Assembly: GCA_002451215.1 (NCBI GenBank) | Contig: DKBM01000003.1 | Coordinates: 1-49,512, forward strand | Reading direction: 5' to 3' | From: SM1-46 sp002451215 | GTDB lineage: Bacteria; Pseudomonadota; Gammaproteobacteria; Acidiferrobacterales; Sulfurifustaceae | DNA: 49,512 nucleotides | Shown: positions 33,551 to 41,612 of the stretch, piece by piece | Layout: each line of letters begins with the position of its first letter | Position numbering within the stretch: position 1 is the first letter of the stretch | Notes under the pieces: generated by a model | Seen by the model: the letters and a program-made list of their open reading frames with translations, nothing else | Told to the model about the DNA's origin: nothing | Databases searched by the model: none | Made by a program: the position numbers and the translations under genes

Positions 33551-34900
33551 ATGATCAAACGCTTCCTGGTTCTCAGTAACCTGACTGTCGCGGCCTCGGG
33601 ACTGGCGCTACTGCTCTCGACGACGCTGTTGTCGGGCTGCGTGTTCCAGACGGTTCGCGAGCAACAGGTCCTCGCCGACATGACGTGCGATATATCCGGG
33701 ACTGTTGCGACAGTGGTCCCCGGAAAAGCCCCGCTCGTTGTCGGGCTGATGCGACATACCGGTGGCGACCAGTCAGAAGGTGAAAACTGGAAGCTGATCG
33801 ACCATTTTGTCCTGGAAGCCCCCGGCCGCTTCCTGATGCATGCCAGCCCGGGGACCTACGGGCTATTCGCGTTTGAGGACCGTAACGCCGATCTCAAGTA
33901 CCAGCCGGGCGAGCCGTTCCTGCGCGTCGAACAGGATCGAGTCTTGCACTGTGCGCGAGGAGAGAATCACCCCGACATCGCCCTTGTCATACCGAAGACG
34001 GGAGCGCCCCGTATTGGTGGCGTCGTCGACATTGCGGCACTGCAAGCACGCACCCCCCATGATCAGCTCGCGGTCAGTCTCGGTATCGTGACGGCGGTCG
34101 GCAAGATTGCAACGCTGGATGATTCGCGGTTCAGTGAGGAGAACGCCAAAGACGGACTGTGGAAACCCTTCGACTTCCTGTTCACTGCGGGACCGGGTGT
34201 GTATTTCCTGGAGCCGTATCGCCCCAACAAGATCCCGGTGCTGTTCGTGCATGGCATCAACGGCACGCCCATTAACTTCCGCTATCTCATCGAGCACCTT
34301 GATCGCGGCAAGTTCCAGCCGTGGGTCTACTTCTATCCCTCGGGCGCGAGTCTGGCCATGGTCGCCGAACATCTCAACCAGACCATGCGCAAGCTCCAGC
34401 GCACGCATAAATTCGACCGGTTCTACGTCGTGGCCCACAGCATGGGCGGGCTGGTTTCACGCGGATTCATATTGAACTATCACGACACGCCACACGCCGC
34501 GGAGATTCCTCTCTATATCACCATCGCCACGCCGTGGGGCGGACACAAGTCCGCCGAGTCAGGCGTGAAGCACGCGCCGGCCGTAGTGCGGGTGTGGTAC
34601 GACATGGTGCCCGATAGCGCCTACAACCGCAGCATTTTTTACGAAGATCCCGACACCCGCCGGCGGCGCCGCACCCTGCCAGCGACAATGAACCATCACC
34701 TGCTGTTCACGTTCAATCGCGACAGCAGCACCTTTGGAGAGTCAGACGATCGGACCGTGACGGTAGCGAGCCAGATGTACGCGCCCGCGCAGGCGGACGC
34801 CCGCCGGCTCTATGGCTTCGACCTCACCCATACCGCAGTGCTGCAAGACACACAGGTATCGCGGCTGGTGAACGACTTGCTTGTCCGCGGCGGGCGCTGA
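33551..34900 (+). CDS. Alpha/beta-hydrolase lipoprotein (lipase-like)
   Basis: The 449-residue protein has a lipoprotein signal peptide ending LLSGC (Cys30). The first 200 residues form a beta-rich domain (SPGTYGLFAFEDRNADLKYQPGEP resembles a carboxypeptidase-regulatory-like fold). An alpha/beta-hydrolase domain follows, with the oxyanion segment VLFVHGINGTPINFRYLIE, nucleophile Ser297 in VVAHSMGGLVSRGF, and probable Asp and His in FGESDDRTV and GFDLTHTAVLQD. It probably acts on lipids or esters at the outer membrane. The start is ATG 33551 with a good GGGGAG ribosome-binding site. It is convergent with the beta-barrel gene at 35038. Confidence 0.82.
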   Translation: MIKRFLVLSNLTVAASGLALLLSTTLLSGCVFQTVREQQVLADMTCDISGTVATVVPGKAPLVVGLMRHTGGDQSEGENWKLIDHFVLEAPGRFLMHASPGTYGLFAFEDRNADLKYQPGEPFLRVEQDRVLHCARGENHPDIALVIPKTGAPRIGGVVDIAALQARTPHDQLAVSLGIVTAVGKIATLDDSRFSEENAKDGLWKPFDFLFTAGPGVYFLEPYRPNKIPVLFVHGINGTPINFRYLIEHLDRGKFQPWVYFYPSGASLAMVAEHLNQTMRKLQRTHKFDRFYVVAHSMGGLVSRGFILNYHDTPHAAEIPLYITIATPWGGHKSAESGVKHAPAVVRVWYDMVPDSAYNRSIFYEDPDTRRRRRTLPATMNHHLLFTFNRDSSTFGESDDRTVTVASQMYAPAQADARRLYGFDLTHTAVLQDTQVSRLVNDLLVRGGR

Positions 34901-35037
34901 TCGCGGGGGAAAATATGCCCCGACTCCATGGTGACCAATCGAAGACCAGGTACCTGAGACGCCCGCGCGGATGAGGGGCCGTCGCCATGACCGGATGGCC
35001 CGGCCATGGCGATCGGTGGCCGCACTTCCAGTCGCGG

Positions 35038-35865
35038 CTAGAACGACGCGGTCACAAAAGCCGTGGGGCCAGTGAAGTGCATCTCCGCCCGGCCGTGCCA
35101 ATCACTGTTCGCGAAATCGGCCTTCAGGTGATAGTTGCGCAACCCCAATCCGAATCCGACATGGCGAAACGGCTGATACAGTACGTCCAGCGCAGTGCTC
35201 GTCAGGCTGCCGCCATATTCCTCATAGCGAAGCGAAAGCCAGTCCACGCGAAAGCGTAGCGCCCACTCGTCGGTAAGCGCAAAGTTTCCGTACAGATTCA
35301 GTGTCGGCAACGGCGCCAGCACCTTTCCCGATTCGGAGCCAGTGACGCCCGACTCGATGCTGGCCTTGATACCGGACACGTGCAGACCCAATCCGGCCCC
35401 CAATTCCTTGTCGCGGGTCTTGTAAAAGGAATAACCGGCGCCGACACGCGCGTCGTAGAAATTGAATGTGGAATCGACGTTCGTTCCGATCGGGAAAGTC
35501 ACTCCGCCCCATTTGATCTCCCACTGTAGCGTGCGGTTGGCCTGCCGGTTGAGCCGGAAGTACTCGAACTCAAGGCGCCACCGCTCGGCAAAGCGCCACA
35601 TGAAGCCGACAATCTCCGTGAGGCTCCTGTCTTCCAGTCCAAGGATATCCTCGAAATCAATCCCAACGCCGCCGCCTCCACCCGCGGTCGTCAGTAGCGC
35701 AGAAGTCTTGCTCTCAAGATAGAGGCCGCCAAGCTCAAAGTTGAACCGGTCGCTCAGAACGGGATGATTGGGAACTGCTTCGTCCGCCGCTTTGGCAGCA
35801 GACGGCGCGACATTGCAGAGTACGGACAAGACAAACACCAGTGCCGGCAGGAACCGCGCCTTCAT
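35038..35865 (-). CDS. Outer-membrane beta-barrel protein, paralogue of the protein at 39905-40747
   Basis: The 275-residue protein has a signal peptide cleaved near AAKAADE. About 10-12 amphipathic strands follow, and the chain ends in a terminal Phe (AFVTASF), the usual Bam recognition signal. Diagnostic segments shared with the 39905-40747 protein are ERWRLEFEYFRLNR, DARVGAGYSFYKT-DKELG, LAPLPTLNLYGNF, TDEWALRFR and DVLYQPFRHVGFGLGL. An internal Gly-rich run (TTAGGGGGVGIDFED) is unusual. I chose the ATG at 35865 with AAGGGG upstream; a TTG two codons earlier is possible. A candidate -10 (TATAGT) lies at 35910-35915. Function unknown. Confidence 0.78.
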   Translation of the reverse strand: MKARFLPALVFVLSVLCNVAPSAAKAADEAVPNHPVLSDRFNFELGGLYLESKTSALLTTAGGGGGVGIDFEDILGLEDRSLTEIVGFMWRFAERWRLEFEYFRLNRQANRTLQWEIKWGGVTFPIGTNVDSTFNFYDARVGAGYSFYKTRDKELGAGLGLHVSGIKASIESGVTGSESGKVLAPLPTLNLYGNFALTDEWALRFRVDWLSLRYEEYGGSLTSTALDVLYQPFRHVGFGLGLRNYHLKADFANSDWHGRAEMHFTGPTAFVTASF

Positions 35866-35909
35866 GGTCAAAGACCCCTTTCCTATCGCTTGAGAACGCG
35901 CGCCGTTCC

Positions 35910-35915
35910 ACTATA
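35910..35915 (-). promoter_or_regulatory. Candidate -10 element TATAGT for the beta-barrel gene
   Basis: A TATAGT hexamer (minus strand, in the context GCGTATAGTGG) lies 45 bases upstream of the ATG at 35865. The possible -35 at correct spacing is poor. It is the only AT-rich hexamer of this type in the local spacer. Confidence 0.3.
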
Positions 35916-36025
35916 CGCCAAGTGCGCTTCCGGCGAAAATCGCGCCACGGCACCGGACAACCAATCAGTGACAGGCGACATACGCCCGAGCGTCACGATC
36001 CCCAGGACCTTGCTGTCGCCGGCCG

Positions 36026-36480
36026 TTAGAAGCGAATCCCCAAGCCGGCGCAAAGACCATGAGCGGCCATGTCCCAAACGAAGCCGTTGTTCTGGTAATC
36101 CTGTTAGAAATAGCGATAGCCCCACCTTGGCTGCCAAAGTCTGGCAGAACTGCCAGTTCGCTCCGGCGATTGCCTGGCAGGTGATATCGGAGCCGACACC
36201 GAAACCACCGATATCGACATAACCCACGAATGACCAACGCTCGGCGATTGGCGCGAGCACGCGGATACCGATCACCGGATCCCGCCAGCGCTCACTTGCG
36301 CTGAGACTGCGCGCGCCTCCGGGCAGCACGGGACCCGCGGTGACGACAAGATTGAGATCCGTAATGAAGTGACGGTCTGTCCACGATCGTCTCCACGGTC
36401 ATTGTGTGATCGACGCTGGCGAGGCCAGGGCCGGTTTCGCCCATTGCGATTCGTCCGCCCGCTTCATTTGCGGCCTGACG
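36026..36480 (-). pseudogene. Decayed outer-membrane beta-barrel gene (frameshifts and in-frame stop)
   Basis: Spliced reading across frames gives a coherent barrel C-terminus: HFITDLNLVVTAGPVLPGG, WRDPVIGIRVLAPI, WSFVGYVDIGGFGVGSDITCQ, GANWQFCQTLAAKVG, then GYRYF-stop-QDYQNNGFVWDMAAHG and CAGLGIRF-stop. Two frame changes are needed, one near 36371-36376 and one at a GGGG run near 36120-36123. A TAA interrupts the last part at 36104-36106. The final Phe before the TAA at 36026-36028 is the normal end of such barrels. The 5' end is not recognisable and may run into the stop of the four-helix gene at 36482. This family differs from the two paralogous barrels nearby. It lies downstream of the sulfatase/four-helix pair on the same strand. 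Confidence 0.72.
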
Positions 36481-36481
36481 G

Positions 36482-36994
36482 TCACCGCGCTCCTTCATCC
36501 GGAACGGGTGTGAAGAACAGCCGGCGCAATCCGCCGTCGCCGAGGTACCGGCGCACAACGGACAACGCGTTGTAAACCAGCAACGCGCCCCCCAGCCCAA
36601 TCGCGTTGGCCCAAACGTGCGGGATGTCGGCATGCTGGAACACCGCCTTCAATGACGGCCCGAAGCCACCGTACTCATGTCGCCCTTCGAAACTCTCCTC
36701 CAGCAGCAACACCACCACAACCCCGAAGGCATAAAGCATCGTACGCAGAACAACATCCACCCACGCCGGCTGTCCGCGGACCCACGCGCCCAACGGCACG
36801 TGCTCCAACACCAGCACGACTTTGGAGAGTATCAGCGCGCCCACCAGCGCCTTCGACATGCCGCTGAACTCGATCTGATACTCCGCAAGGATCAATCGCT
36901 TGATCACAACCAGAACGGCGATCCAGCAGCCAAAGTAGAGCGCTGCCAGGCCCACCGCCTTGATCTCGTGCATCAGCCTCCGCTGAAAGCTCAT
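36482..36994 (-). CDS. Four-helix membrane protein downstream of arylsulfatase, unknown function
   Basis: The 170-residue inner-membrane protein has four hydrophobic stretches: about 11-32, 45-66, 82-100 and 125-145. Between helices 3 and 4 there is a charged loop (EESFEGRHEYGGFGPSLKAVFQH). The C-terminal cytosolic tail is basic and then acidic (RRYLGDGGLRRLFF, DEGAR). The start is ATG 36994, 26 bases after the sulfatase stop on the same strand, so the two are probably co-transcribed. I do not recognise the family. Four-helix proteins like this recur beside envelope genes but have no assigned activity. Confidence 0.65.
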   Translation of the reverse strand: MSFQRRLMHEIKAVGLAALYFGCWIAVLVVIKRLILAEYQIEFSGMSKALVGALILSKVVLVLEHVPLGAWVRGQPAWVDVVLRTMLYAFGVVVVLLLEESFEGRHEYGGFGPSLKAVFQHADIPHVWANAIGLGGALLVYNALSVVRRYLGDGGLRRLFFTPVPDEGAR

Positions 36995-37020
36995 CGCCTA
37001 TCGATCGTTTCGAGCCGGGT

Positions 37021-39531
37021 TCAGTCCGACAGCGCCTTCTGGCGGGCCAGCTGCTGACGCGCCTTGTTCTCCTCCGCCTGCTCGGCCTTCTTCATTTCCT
37101 TCACTTCGATGGTCAGCTTCGGGATCTTGCCGGTAAAGCGCGACTTCGCTTCCGACCCGATCGCCTCGACCACCGGCGTGCCAAGGTCGATACCGACATC
37201 GGCAGTTTCGTCGGCGGAGAAAATGCAGCATTGCGTGTGCTCGATGCGCCCTTGCGCGACCTGCTTGCCATTCACGAACAGCGTCCCCGTGCCGCCCTTG
37301 CCCAGTCCTCCACCGTCATAGGCAAAGTCGAATCGTATTGTGTTCTTGCCGGGTGCAAGCTTCTCTTTCCCGGCGACGGAACTGCGCTGCAAGCCGAGGA
37401 AGTTATAGTCATAGGCCGGTACGCCGTCCTTGACATAGAGTGACCAGCCGCCAAAGCGTCCCCCTTGCGCGAGGACCGTGCCGTTTGCGCCTTCTTTCGG
37501 TACTTCGACTTCGGCGGTAATGGTCTTCGACTTGTTCTTGATGTTGATGAAGACGTTCTCCATCATGCCGGTCATCCCCTCGGCAAGAGTAAGCGAGGTG
37601 CGCTTGCCCATGATGTCCGGGCGGCCGACCTTGTCGGCCAGCAAACGCTCGAACAGCCGGTCGTCAATCGGCAGCACATGGTATTTCTCGGCCTCCGTCA
37701 TGAAGCGCGCCTGTAGCTCGGCGAGCTTCTTCGGGTTCTTCGCGGCGAGATCGTTGGCAAGGCTGAAGTCGCTCCGGGTGTCATACAGTTCCCAGACGTC
37801 GCTTTGCAGGGGATGGCGCACCTCCTTCTCCCAGGCCGCCCGATGGATGGTGCGCGCCAACCAACCGTCGTGATAGACCGCCCGGTTGCCGGAGATCTCA
37901 AAATACTGAGTGGTGTGACGCTCCCCGGCCTTGGCGTTGTCAAAGCTGTACAGCAGGCTCTTGCCCTCCATCGGGATCTGCGGCGTACCGTTCACCACTT
38001 TCGGTTCCGGCAAGCCGGCGGCTTCCAGAATCGTGGGCGCCACATCGATGACATGACTGAACTGGGTGCGGATCCCGTTCTTGGCCTTGATGCCTTTGGG
38101 CCAGTGCACCACCATGCCGTTGCGGGTGCCCCCGAAGTCCGAGGCCACCTGCTTGGTCCACGCGAACGGTGCGTCCAGTGCAACTGCCCAGCCGGCCGCC
38201 ATGTGCGGATAGGTCTCGGGCCCGCCCCACTTGCCCAGAACCTTGAGCATGTCCGGCACGGTTTCTTGCACGCCGTTGAAGTAAGTCATCTCGCTGAACA
38301 TCCCGTTCGGGCCGCCTTCCGCACTGGTGCCGTTGTCACCGGCAATGTAGAACACGAGCGTGTTGTCCGCCTGGCCGGTCGCCTCGACCGCCTTGAGCAT
38401 GCGACCGATTTCGTGGTCGGTGTAGTCGAGATAGGCGGCGTAGACCTCGACTTGATGGGTGAACAGGCGCTTCTCGTCGGCCGAGAGCTTGTCCCAATCC
38501 TTGATCGCTGCCGGCTTGGGTGCCAGCTTCGTTCCGGCGGGCACCACGCCCAGCTTGATCTGACGCGCCAGCGTTTCCTCACGCAGCTTGTCCCAGCCCA
38601 TGTCGAACTTGCCCTTCCACTTGGCGATCCATTCTTTCGGCACATGGTGTGGCGCATGCACGGCGCCGGGCGCGAAATAGACAAAAAACGGCTTGTCGGG
38701 CGTCAGGGCCTTCTCGTACTTGATCCAGGCGACCGCCTTGTCCGTCATGTCGGTCATGAGGTGGTAGTTCGGATCGTTCGGCAACTCAACCGGCGTGACG
38801 CCATCGAAAAGATAAGGCGCCCACTGGTTCGTCTCGCCACCGATGAAGCCGTAGAACTTGTCGAAACCCTGATGGGTCGGCCAGCGATCGTAGGGACCGG
38901 AGATGCCGGTCTCCCACGCTGCCGTCTCATGCCATTTGCCGAAGGCCGCGGTGCTGTAGCCGTTCAGGCGCAGCATCTCTGCCACCGGGGCGGTCGTGTT
39001 CGGGATCTGGCCGGTGTCGCCCGGAAACCCCGTCGCCATCTCGGTGATGAATCCCATGTTGACGGTGTGATGGTTGCGCCCGGCCTTGAGTGCCGCACGC
39101 GTGGGTGAACAAAGTGCGGTTGTGTGGAAGTTGTTGTAGCGCAGACCGTGTTGCGCGAGACGCTCGAGCGTCGGGGTGCCGATCGGACCGCCGAAACTGC
39201 TCGTGGCGCCAAAGCCCAGGTCGTCGATCAGGACGATGACCACGTTCGGCGCGCCGGCGGGCGCCTTGACCTCGAAGTGCGGCGGCATCTTGACCTTGCG
39301 CACATCGAGCTCCTTGTACACCGGCCGCTTCGGCTCCTGGATAGGCAACACCGTGCGATCGGGTGCGGGTCCGGCCCATGCCGCGACCGGCAGTGCCTGC
39401 CCGAGCGCGATGGCGACGAGCATGCCGAGGGCTCCCGCGACTGTCGTTCGACTGCAGTGCGGCTTCGCCGCGCGTTTGATGTGTGCGAGCAGCGTCACCG
39501 ATCCAGCGTGCGTCATCGTGTCTGCGTTCAT
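37021..39531 (-). CDS. Arylsulfatase (alkaline-phosphatase superfamily), exported
   Basis: The 836-residue protein has an unusually long N-terminal targeting region (hydrophobic part about 31-52, cleavage near AWAGP). The sulfatase domain follows. Metal-binding Asp103-Asp104 are in VLIDDLGFG. The modification motif is CSPTRAALKAGR, with Cys141 expected to become formylglycine. GKWHETAAW, PFFVYFAPGAVHAPHHV, and FYIAGDNGTSAEGG supply further metal and sulfate ligands. The C-terminal 200 residues form a beta-rich domain (VLAQGGRFGGWSLYVKDGV to FTGKIPKLTIEV) common in this large sulfatase subgroup. It ends with a Lys/Glu/Ala-rich helix. The Cys-type active site needs a formylglycine-generating enzyme, which is not in this window. 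The start is ATG 39531 with GAGGAGG upstream. Confidence 0.92.
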   Translation of the reverse strand: MNADTMTHAGSVTLLAHIKRAAKPHCSRTTVAGALGMLVAIALGQALPVAAWAGPAPDRTVLPIQEPKRPVYKELDVRKVKMPPHFEVKAPAGAPNVVIVLIDDLGFGATSSFGGPIGTPTLERLAQHGLRYNNFHTTALCSPTRAALKAGRNHHTVNMGFITEMATGFPGDTGQIPNTTAPVAEMLRLNGYSTAAFGKWHETAAWETGISGPYDRWPTHQGFDKFYGFIGGETNQWAPYLFDGVTPVELPNDPNYHLMTDMTDKAVAWIKYEKALTPDKPFFVYFAPGAVHAPHHVPKEWIAKWKGKFDMGWDKLREETLARQIKLGVVPAGTKLAPKPAAIKDWDKLSADEKRLFTHQVEVYAAYLDYTDHEIGRMLKAVEATGQADNTLVFYIAGDNGTSAEGGPNGMFSEMTYFNGVQETVPDMLKVLGKWGGPETYPHMAAGWAVALDAPFAWTKQVASDFGGTRNGMVVHWPKGIKAKNGIRTQFSHVIDVAPTILEAAGLPEPKVVNGTPQIPMEGKSLLYSFDNAKAGERHTTQYFEISGNRAVYHDGWLARTIHRAAWEKEVRHPLQSDVWELYDTRSDFSLANDLAAKNPKKLAELQARFMTEAEKYHVLPIDDRLFERLLADKVGRPDIMGKRTSLTLAEGMTGMMENVFINIKNKSKTITAEVEVPKEGANGTVLAQGGRFGGWSLYVKDGVPAYDYNFLGLQRSSVAGKEKLAPGKNTIRFDFAYDGGGLGKGGTGTLFVNGKQVAQGRIEHTQCCIFSADETADVGIDLGTPVVEAIGSEAKSRFTGKIPKLTIEVKEMKKAEQAEENKARQQLARQKALSD

Positions 39532-39569
39532 TGTGATGAATCCTCCTCAGGTTACGGGAGCATACGAGA

Positions 39570-39890
39570 TCGGCGAGTTCCGGACACATTCCTGCCCGGC
39601 ATCGCTCCCTACGCCCGCGCGAACGGCAAGACCACGCGGGCAAGCCAGGAGCTCATCTCGACCACCGAGACCATGAAACTGCTGCGCGACAAGTATCCGA
39701 CCCTGTACCAGGCGGTGCGCAACTATCCCGCCAATGGCAGCGACTTCGTTCAGCACCGCTATTTCTGGGTGAAGCGCACGGTTGAGGATCGGCCGCAATT
39801 TTCGCTCCACCACGAGATGACGCGCACCGATCGACTCCCGGCTCCGCTACGACCCGAGGGCGCGACCCGCGATAGACCCGGCGGGCTAGA
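39570..39890 (+). pseudogene. Coding remnant (3' part of an unidentified gene)
   Basis: A plus-strand frame without a start codon or ribosome-binding site reads as natural protein with strong G/C third-position bias: DTFLPGIAPYARANGKTT, SQELISTTETMKLLRDKYPT, YQAVRNYPANGSDFVQHRYF, WVKRTVEDRPQFSLHHEM. The natural-looking part fades near TRTDRLPAPL, and the frame runs on into the tail of the barrel gene on the other strand. I do not recognise the family. It fills most of the 373-base spacer between the sulfatase start and the barrel stop, and is best explained as a leftover after a deletion. Confidence 0.55.
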
Positions 39891-39921
39891 ACGTGCCGTA
39901 GAGGCTAGAACGTGCCGTAGA
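39884..39921. repeat. 19-bp perfect tandem duplication at the end of a barrel gene
   Basis: GGCTAGAACGTGCCGTAGA occurs twice back to back (39884-39902 and 39903-39921). Read on the minus strand, the second copy encodes the last residues VYGTF and the stop of the beta-barrel gene. The other copy repeats the same codons and stop just beyond it. No protein change results. Confidence 0.95.
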
Positions 39922-40747
39922 CAAAGACGGTGGGCCCGTTAAATGCAACACGTGCCCGCCCCTTCCAGTCGGTGTTCTTGATCTCGACGTCCAGCATGTA
40001 ACTGTTCATTCCGAACCCGAAACCGACGTGCCGCCACGGCTGATACAGGACATCCAGCGCGGCACTGACGAGTTCGCCGCTGTAGTCGCCGTAACTAAGT
40101 GCGAACCAGTCGGTCCGAAGACGCAATGCCCACTCATTGGTAAGTCCGAAATTGCCGTACAAACTCAGCACCGGCAGTGGCGCCAACACATCTCCGTCGT
40201 CGCTAAGCGTCGTCCCTGACGCCGTGATGCCGGCCCTGAGGCCGGTCATGTGCACTCCGAGACCGACGCCGAGCTCCTTGTCTTGTGTCTTGTAGAACGA
40301 GTACCCGCCGCTCACTCGGGCATCGAAAAAGTCGAACTTCGAGTCCACGGTGGTTCCCGCCGTGTAGGTCACACCGTTCCATTCGATGTCTTCGCTGAGC
40401 GTGCGGGTCGCTTTACGGTTGAGCCGGAAATACTCGGCCTCCAGCCGCCAGCGGTCAGAGACACGCCATATGAACGCCGTCAGCGGCGTGTAGCTTCGTT
40501 CGGACAAGCCGAGTGTGTTCTCGAAGTCAACGCCGACGCCGGTTCCCCCGCCAGAGGGTGTTACCAGCGCATTGACCGCGCTTCGCGGCGCATAGAGACC
40601 GATGACGAACGTGAAGTCGTCGTTGAGAGCGGGATGAGAGGGAATGGCGTCCGCCGAGGCGGTCTCGGCGCGCGCCGCGGCGAACGGCAGCAGTGTTGAC
40701 AGGACCACTCCCGATACAAACAGGATGCTCACTCGCGATCTGGACAC
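39905..40747 (-). CDS. Outer-membrane beta-barrel protein, paralogue of the protein at 35038-35865
   Basis: The 280-residue protein starts at GTG 40747 with GGAGG upstream. Its signal peptide is cleaved near AARAETA. The strand pattern is the same as in the paralogue: DRWRLEAEYFRLNRKATRTL, DARVSGGYSFYKTQDKELG, LAPLPVLSLYGNFGLTNEWALRLR, DVLYQPWRHVGFGFGM, and a terminal Phe (VFVYGTF). The two proteins align without large gaps over their whole length, indicating a gene duplication now flanking the sulfatase cluster. A perfect FNR-type box lies about 100 bases upstream (40848-40861). The last codons and stop are duplicated in tandem. Function unknown. Confidence 0.8.
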   Translation of the reverse strand: MSRSRVSILFVSGVVLSTLLPFAAARAETASADAIPSHPALNDDFTFVIGLYAPRSAVNALVTPSGGGTGVGVDFENTLGLSERSYTPLTAFIWRVSDRWRLEAEYFRLNRKATRTLSEDIEWNGVTYTAGTTVDSKFDFFDARVSGGYSFYKTQDKELGVGLGVHMTGLRAGITASGTTLSDDGDVLAPLPVLSLYGNFGLTNEWALRLRTDWFALSYGDYSGELVSAALDVLYQPWRHVGFGFGMNSYMLDVEIKNTDWKGRARVAFNGPTVFVYGTF

Positions 40748-40847
40748 GGCACACCTCCGCTCATTGTTGTCACGCGCCCACGCGCATTGTTGCCCGACAG
40801 CGACCCCTATATGAGCGGGACGCTAATCTGCCCGTGGCTGCAATTCA

Positions 40848-40861
40848 TTGATGCAGATCAA
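40848..40861. promoter_or_regulatory. FNR/ANR-type binding site TTGAT-GCAG-ATCAA
   Basis: This is an exact match to the FNR consensus TTGAT-N4-ATCAA in the divergent spacer between the barrel gene (GTG 40747, minus) and the methyltransferase gene (ATG 41034, plus). It is closer to the barrel gene: centred 107 bases upstream, so a class II promoter would start near 40813. The remaining 40748-41033 spacer shows no gene. Which of the two genes it controls, and whether it activates or represses, is inference. Confidence 0.65.
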
Positions 40862-41033
40862 ACTGATACAAGCACACCAAGTCGATCCGTTCGCGAAGCA
40901 TAAAACTGACGCTATCACGTCCACAAGCTGGAGTCGCGCGGCGTTGATGACGTGGCCCTCGGCAATTGCGCCGGCCGGGGATTCCTGCGCCTCGCCCCCC
41001 GGCCACCGATCCGGTGCGTGCTAACATGCGGCG

Positions 41034-41612
41034 ATGAGTGGCGCCGACATCGAGCGCTGGGACCGCAAATACGCCGGCGGTAACCCGAATCCGGCGTTCG
41101 CGCCGGACGCAATTCTCACGCAATATGGGCGCTTGCTCGACGGACAGGGAATGGCGCTCGACGTCGCCTGTGGTGTCGGCCACAACGCGCTGTATCTCGG
41201 CCGGCGCGGCTATGAAGTGGTCGCCGTCGACGGAAGCCTCACGGGACTGCACTACTGTCGCGCCCAGCTTGCCGCCACACCATTGCCGGTGCATCTCGTT
41301 GTCGCCGATCTCGATCAGTTCGTGCCGCCGCGGGAGCGCTTCACGCTCGTGGTCGTGGTGCGCTTCCTGAGCCGCGCGCTTATCCCGCACCTCAAGCGCG
41401 CGCTCCTGCCGGGCGGGCTCATGATCTACCGCACGTTCAATCGCCGTCGTCTGATCTTGAACCCTGACTTCAACCCCGATTATCTCCTCGAGCCGGGCGA
41501 GCTTCGCGCCATGTTTGCCGACTTCGAGGAGATTGCGAGCAACGACATGCCGGCCATGCGCGACCCGAACAGCCACTTTGTCGGGCGCCGGCCGAACACG
41601 AACGCCAGCTAG
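41034..41612 (+). CDS. Class I SAM-dependent methyltransferase (TehB-like)
   Basis: The 192-residue soluble protein begins with the TehB/UbiE-like head DIERWDRKYAGGNPNPAF. Motif I is ALDVACGVGHNALYLGRRGYEVVAVDGS (SAM-binding glycine loop and acidic residue). Motif II is LVVADLDQF, and motif III is LLPGGLMIYRTF. The substrate is not evident; relatives act on tellurite, thiols or small metabolites. It starts seven bases after a TAACAT-like -10, so a short or absent leader is possible. Its stop codon TAG shares the tetranucleotide CTAG with the stop of the convergent ribonuclease gene. Confidence 0.85.
   Translation: MSGADIERWDRKYAGGNPNPAFAPDAILTQYGRLLDGQGMALDVACGVGHNALYLGRRGYEVVAVDGSLTGLHYCRAQLAATPLPVHLVVADLDQFVPPRERFTLVVVVRFLSRALIPHLKRALLPGGLMIYRTFNRRRLILNPDFNPDYLLEPGELRAMFADFEEIASNDMPAMRDPNSHFVGRRPNTNAS

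Noticed and set aside
36104..36123. Programmed frameshift or stop readthrough in the barrel pseudogene
   Set aside because: There is no slippery heptamer with downstream structure, and three independent lesions fit decay better.
37804..39108. 434-codon plus-strand open frame opposite the arylsulfatase
   Set aside because: It is an antisense shadow; composition is unnatural and the sulfatase on the other strand is unambiguous.
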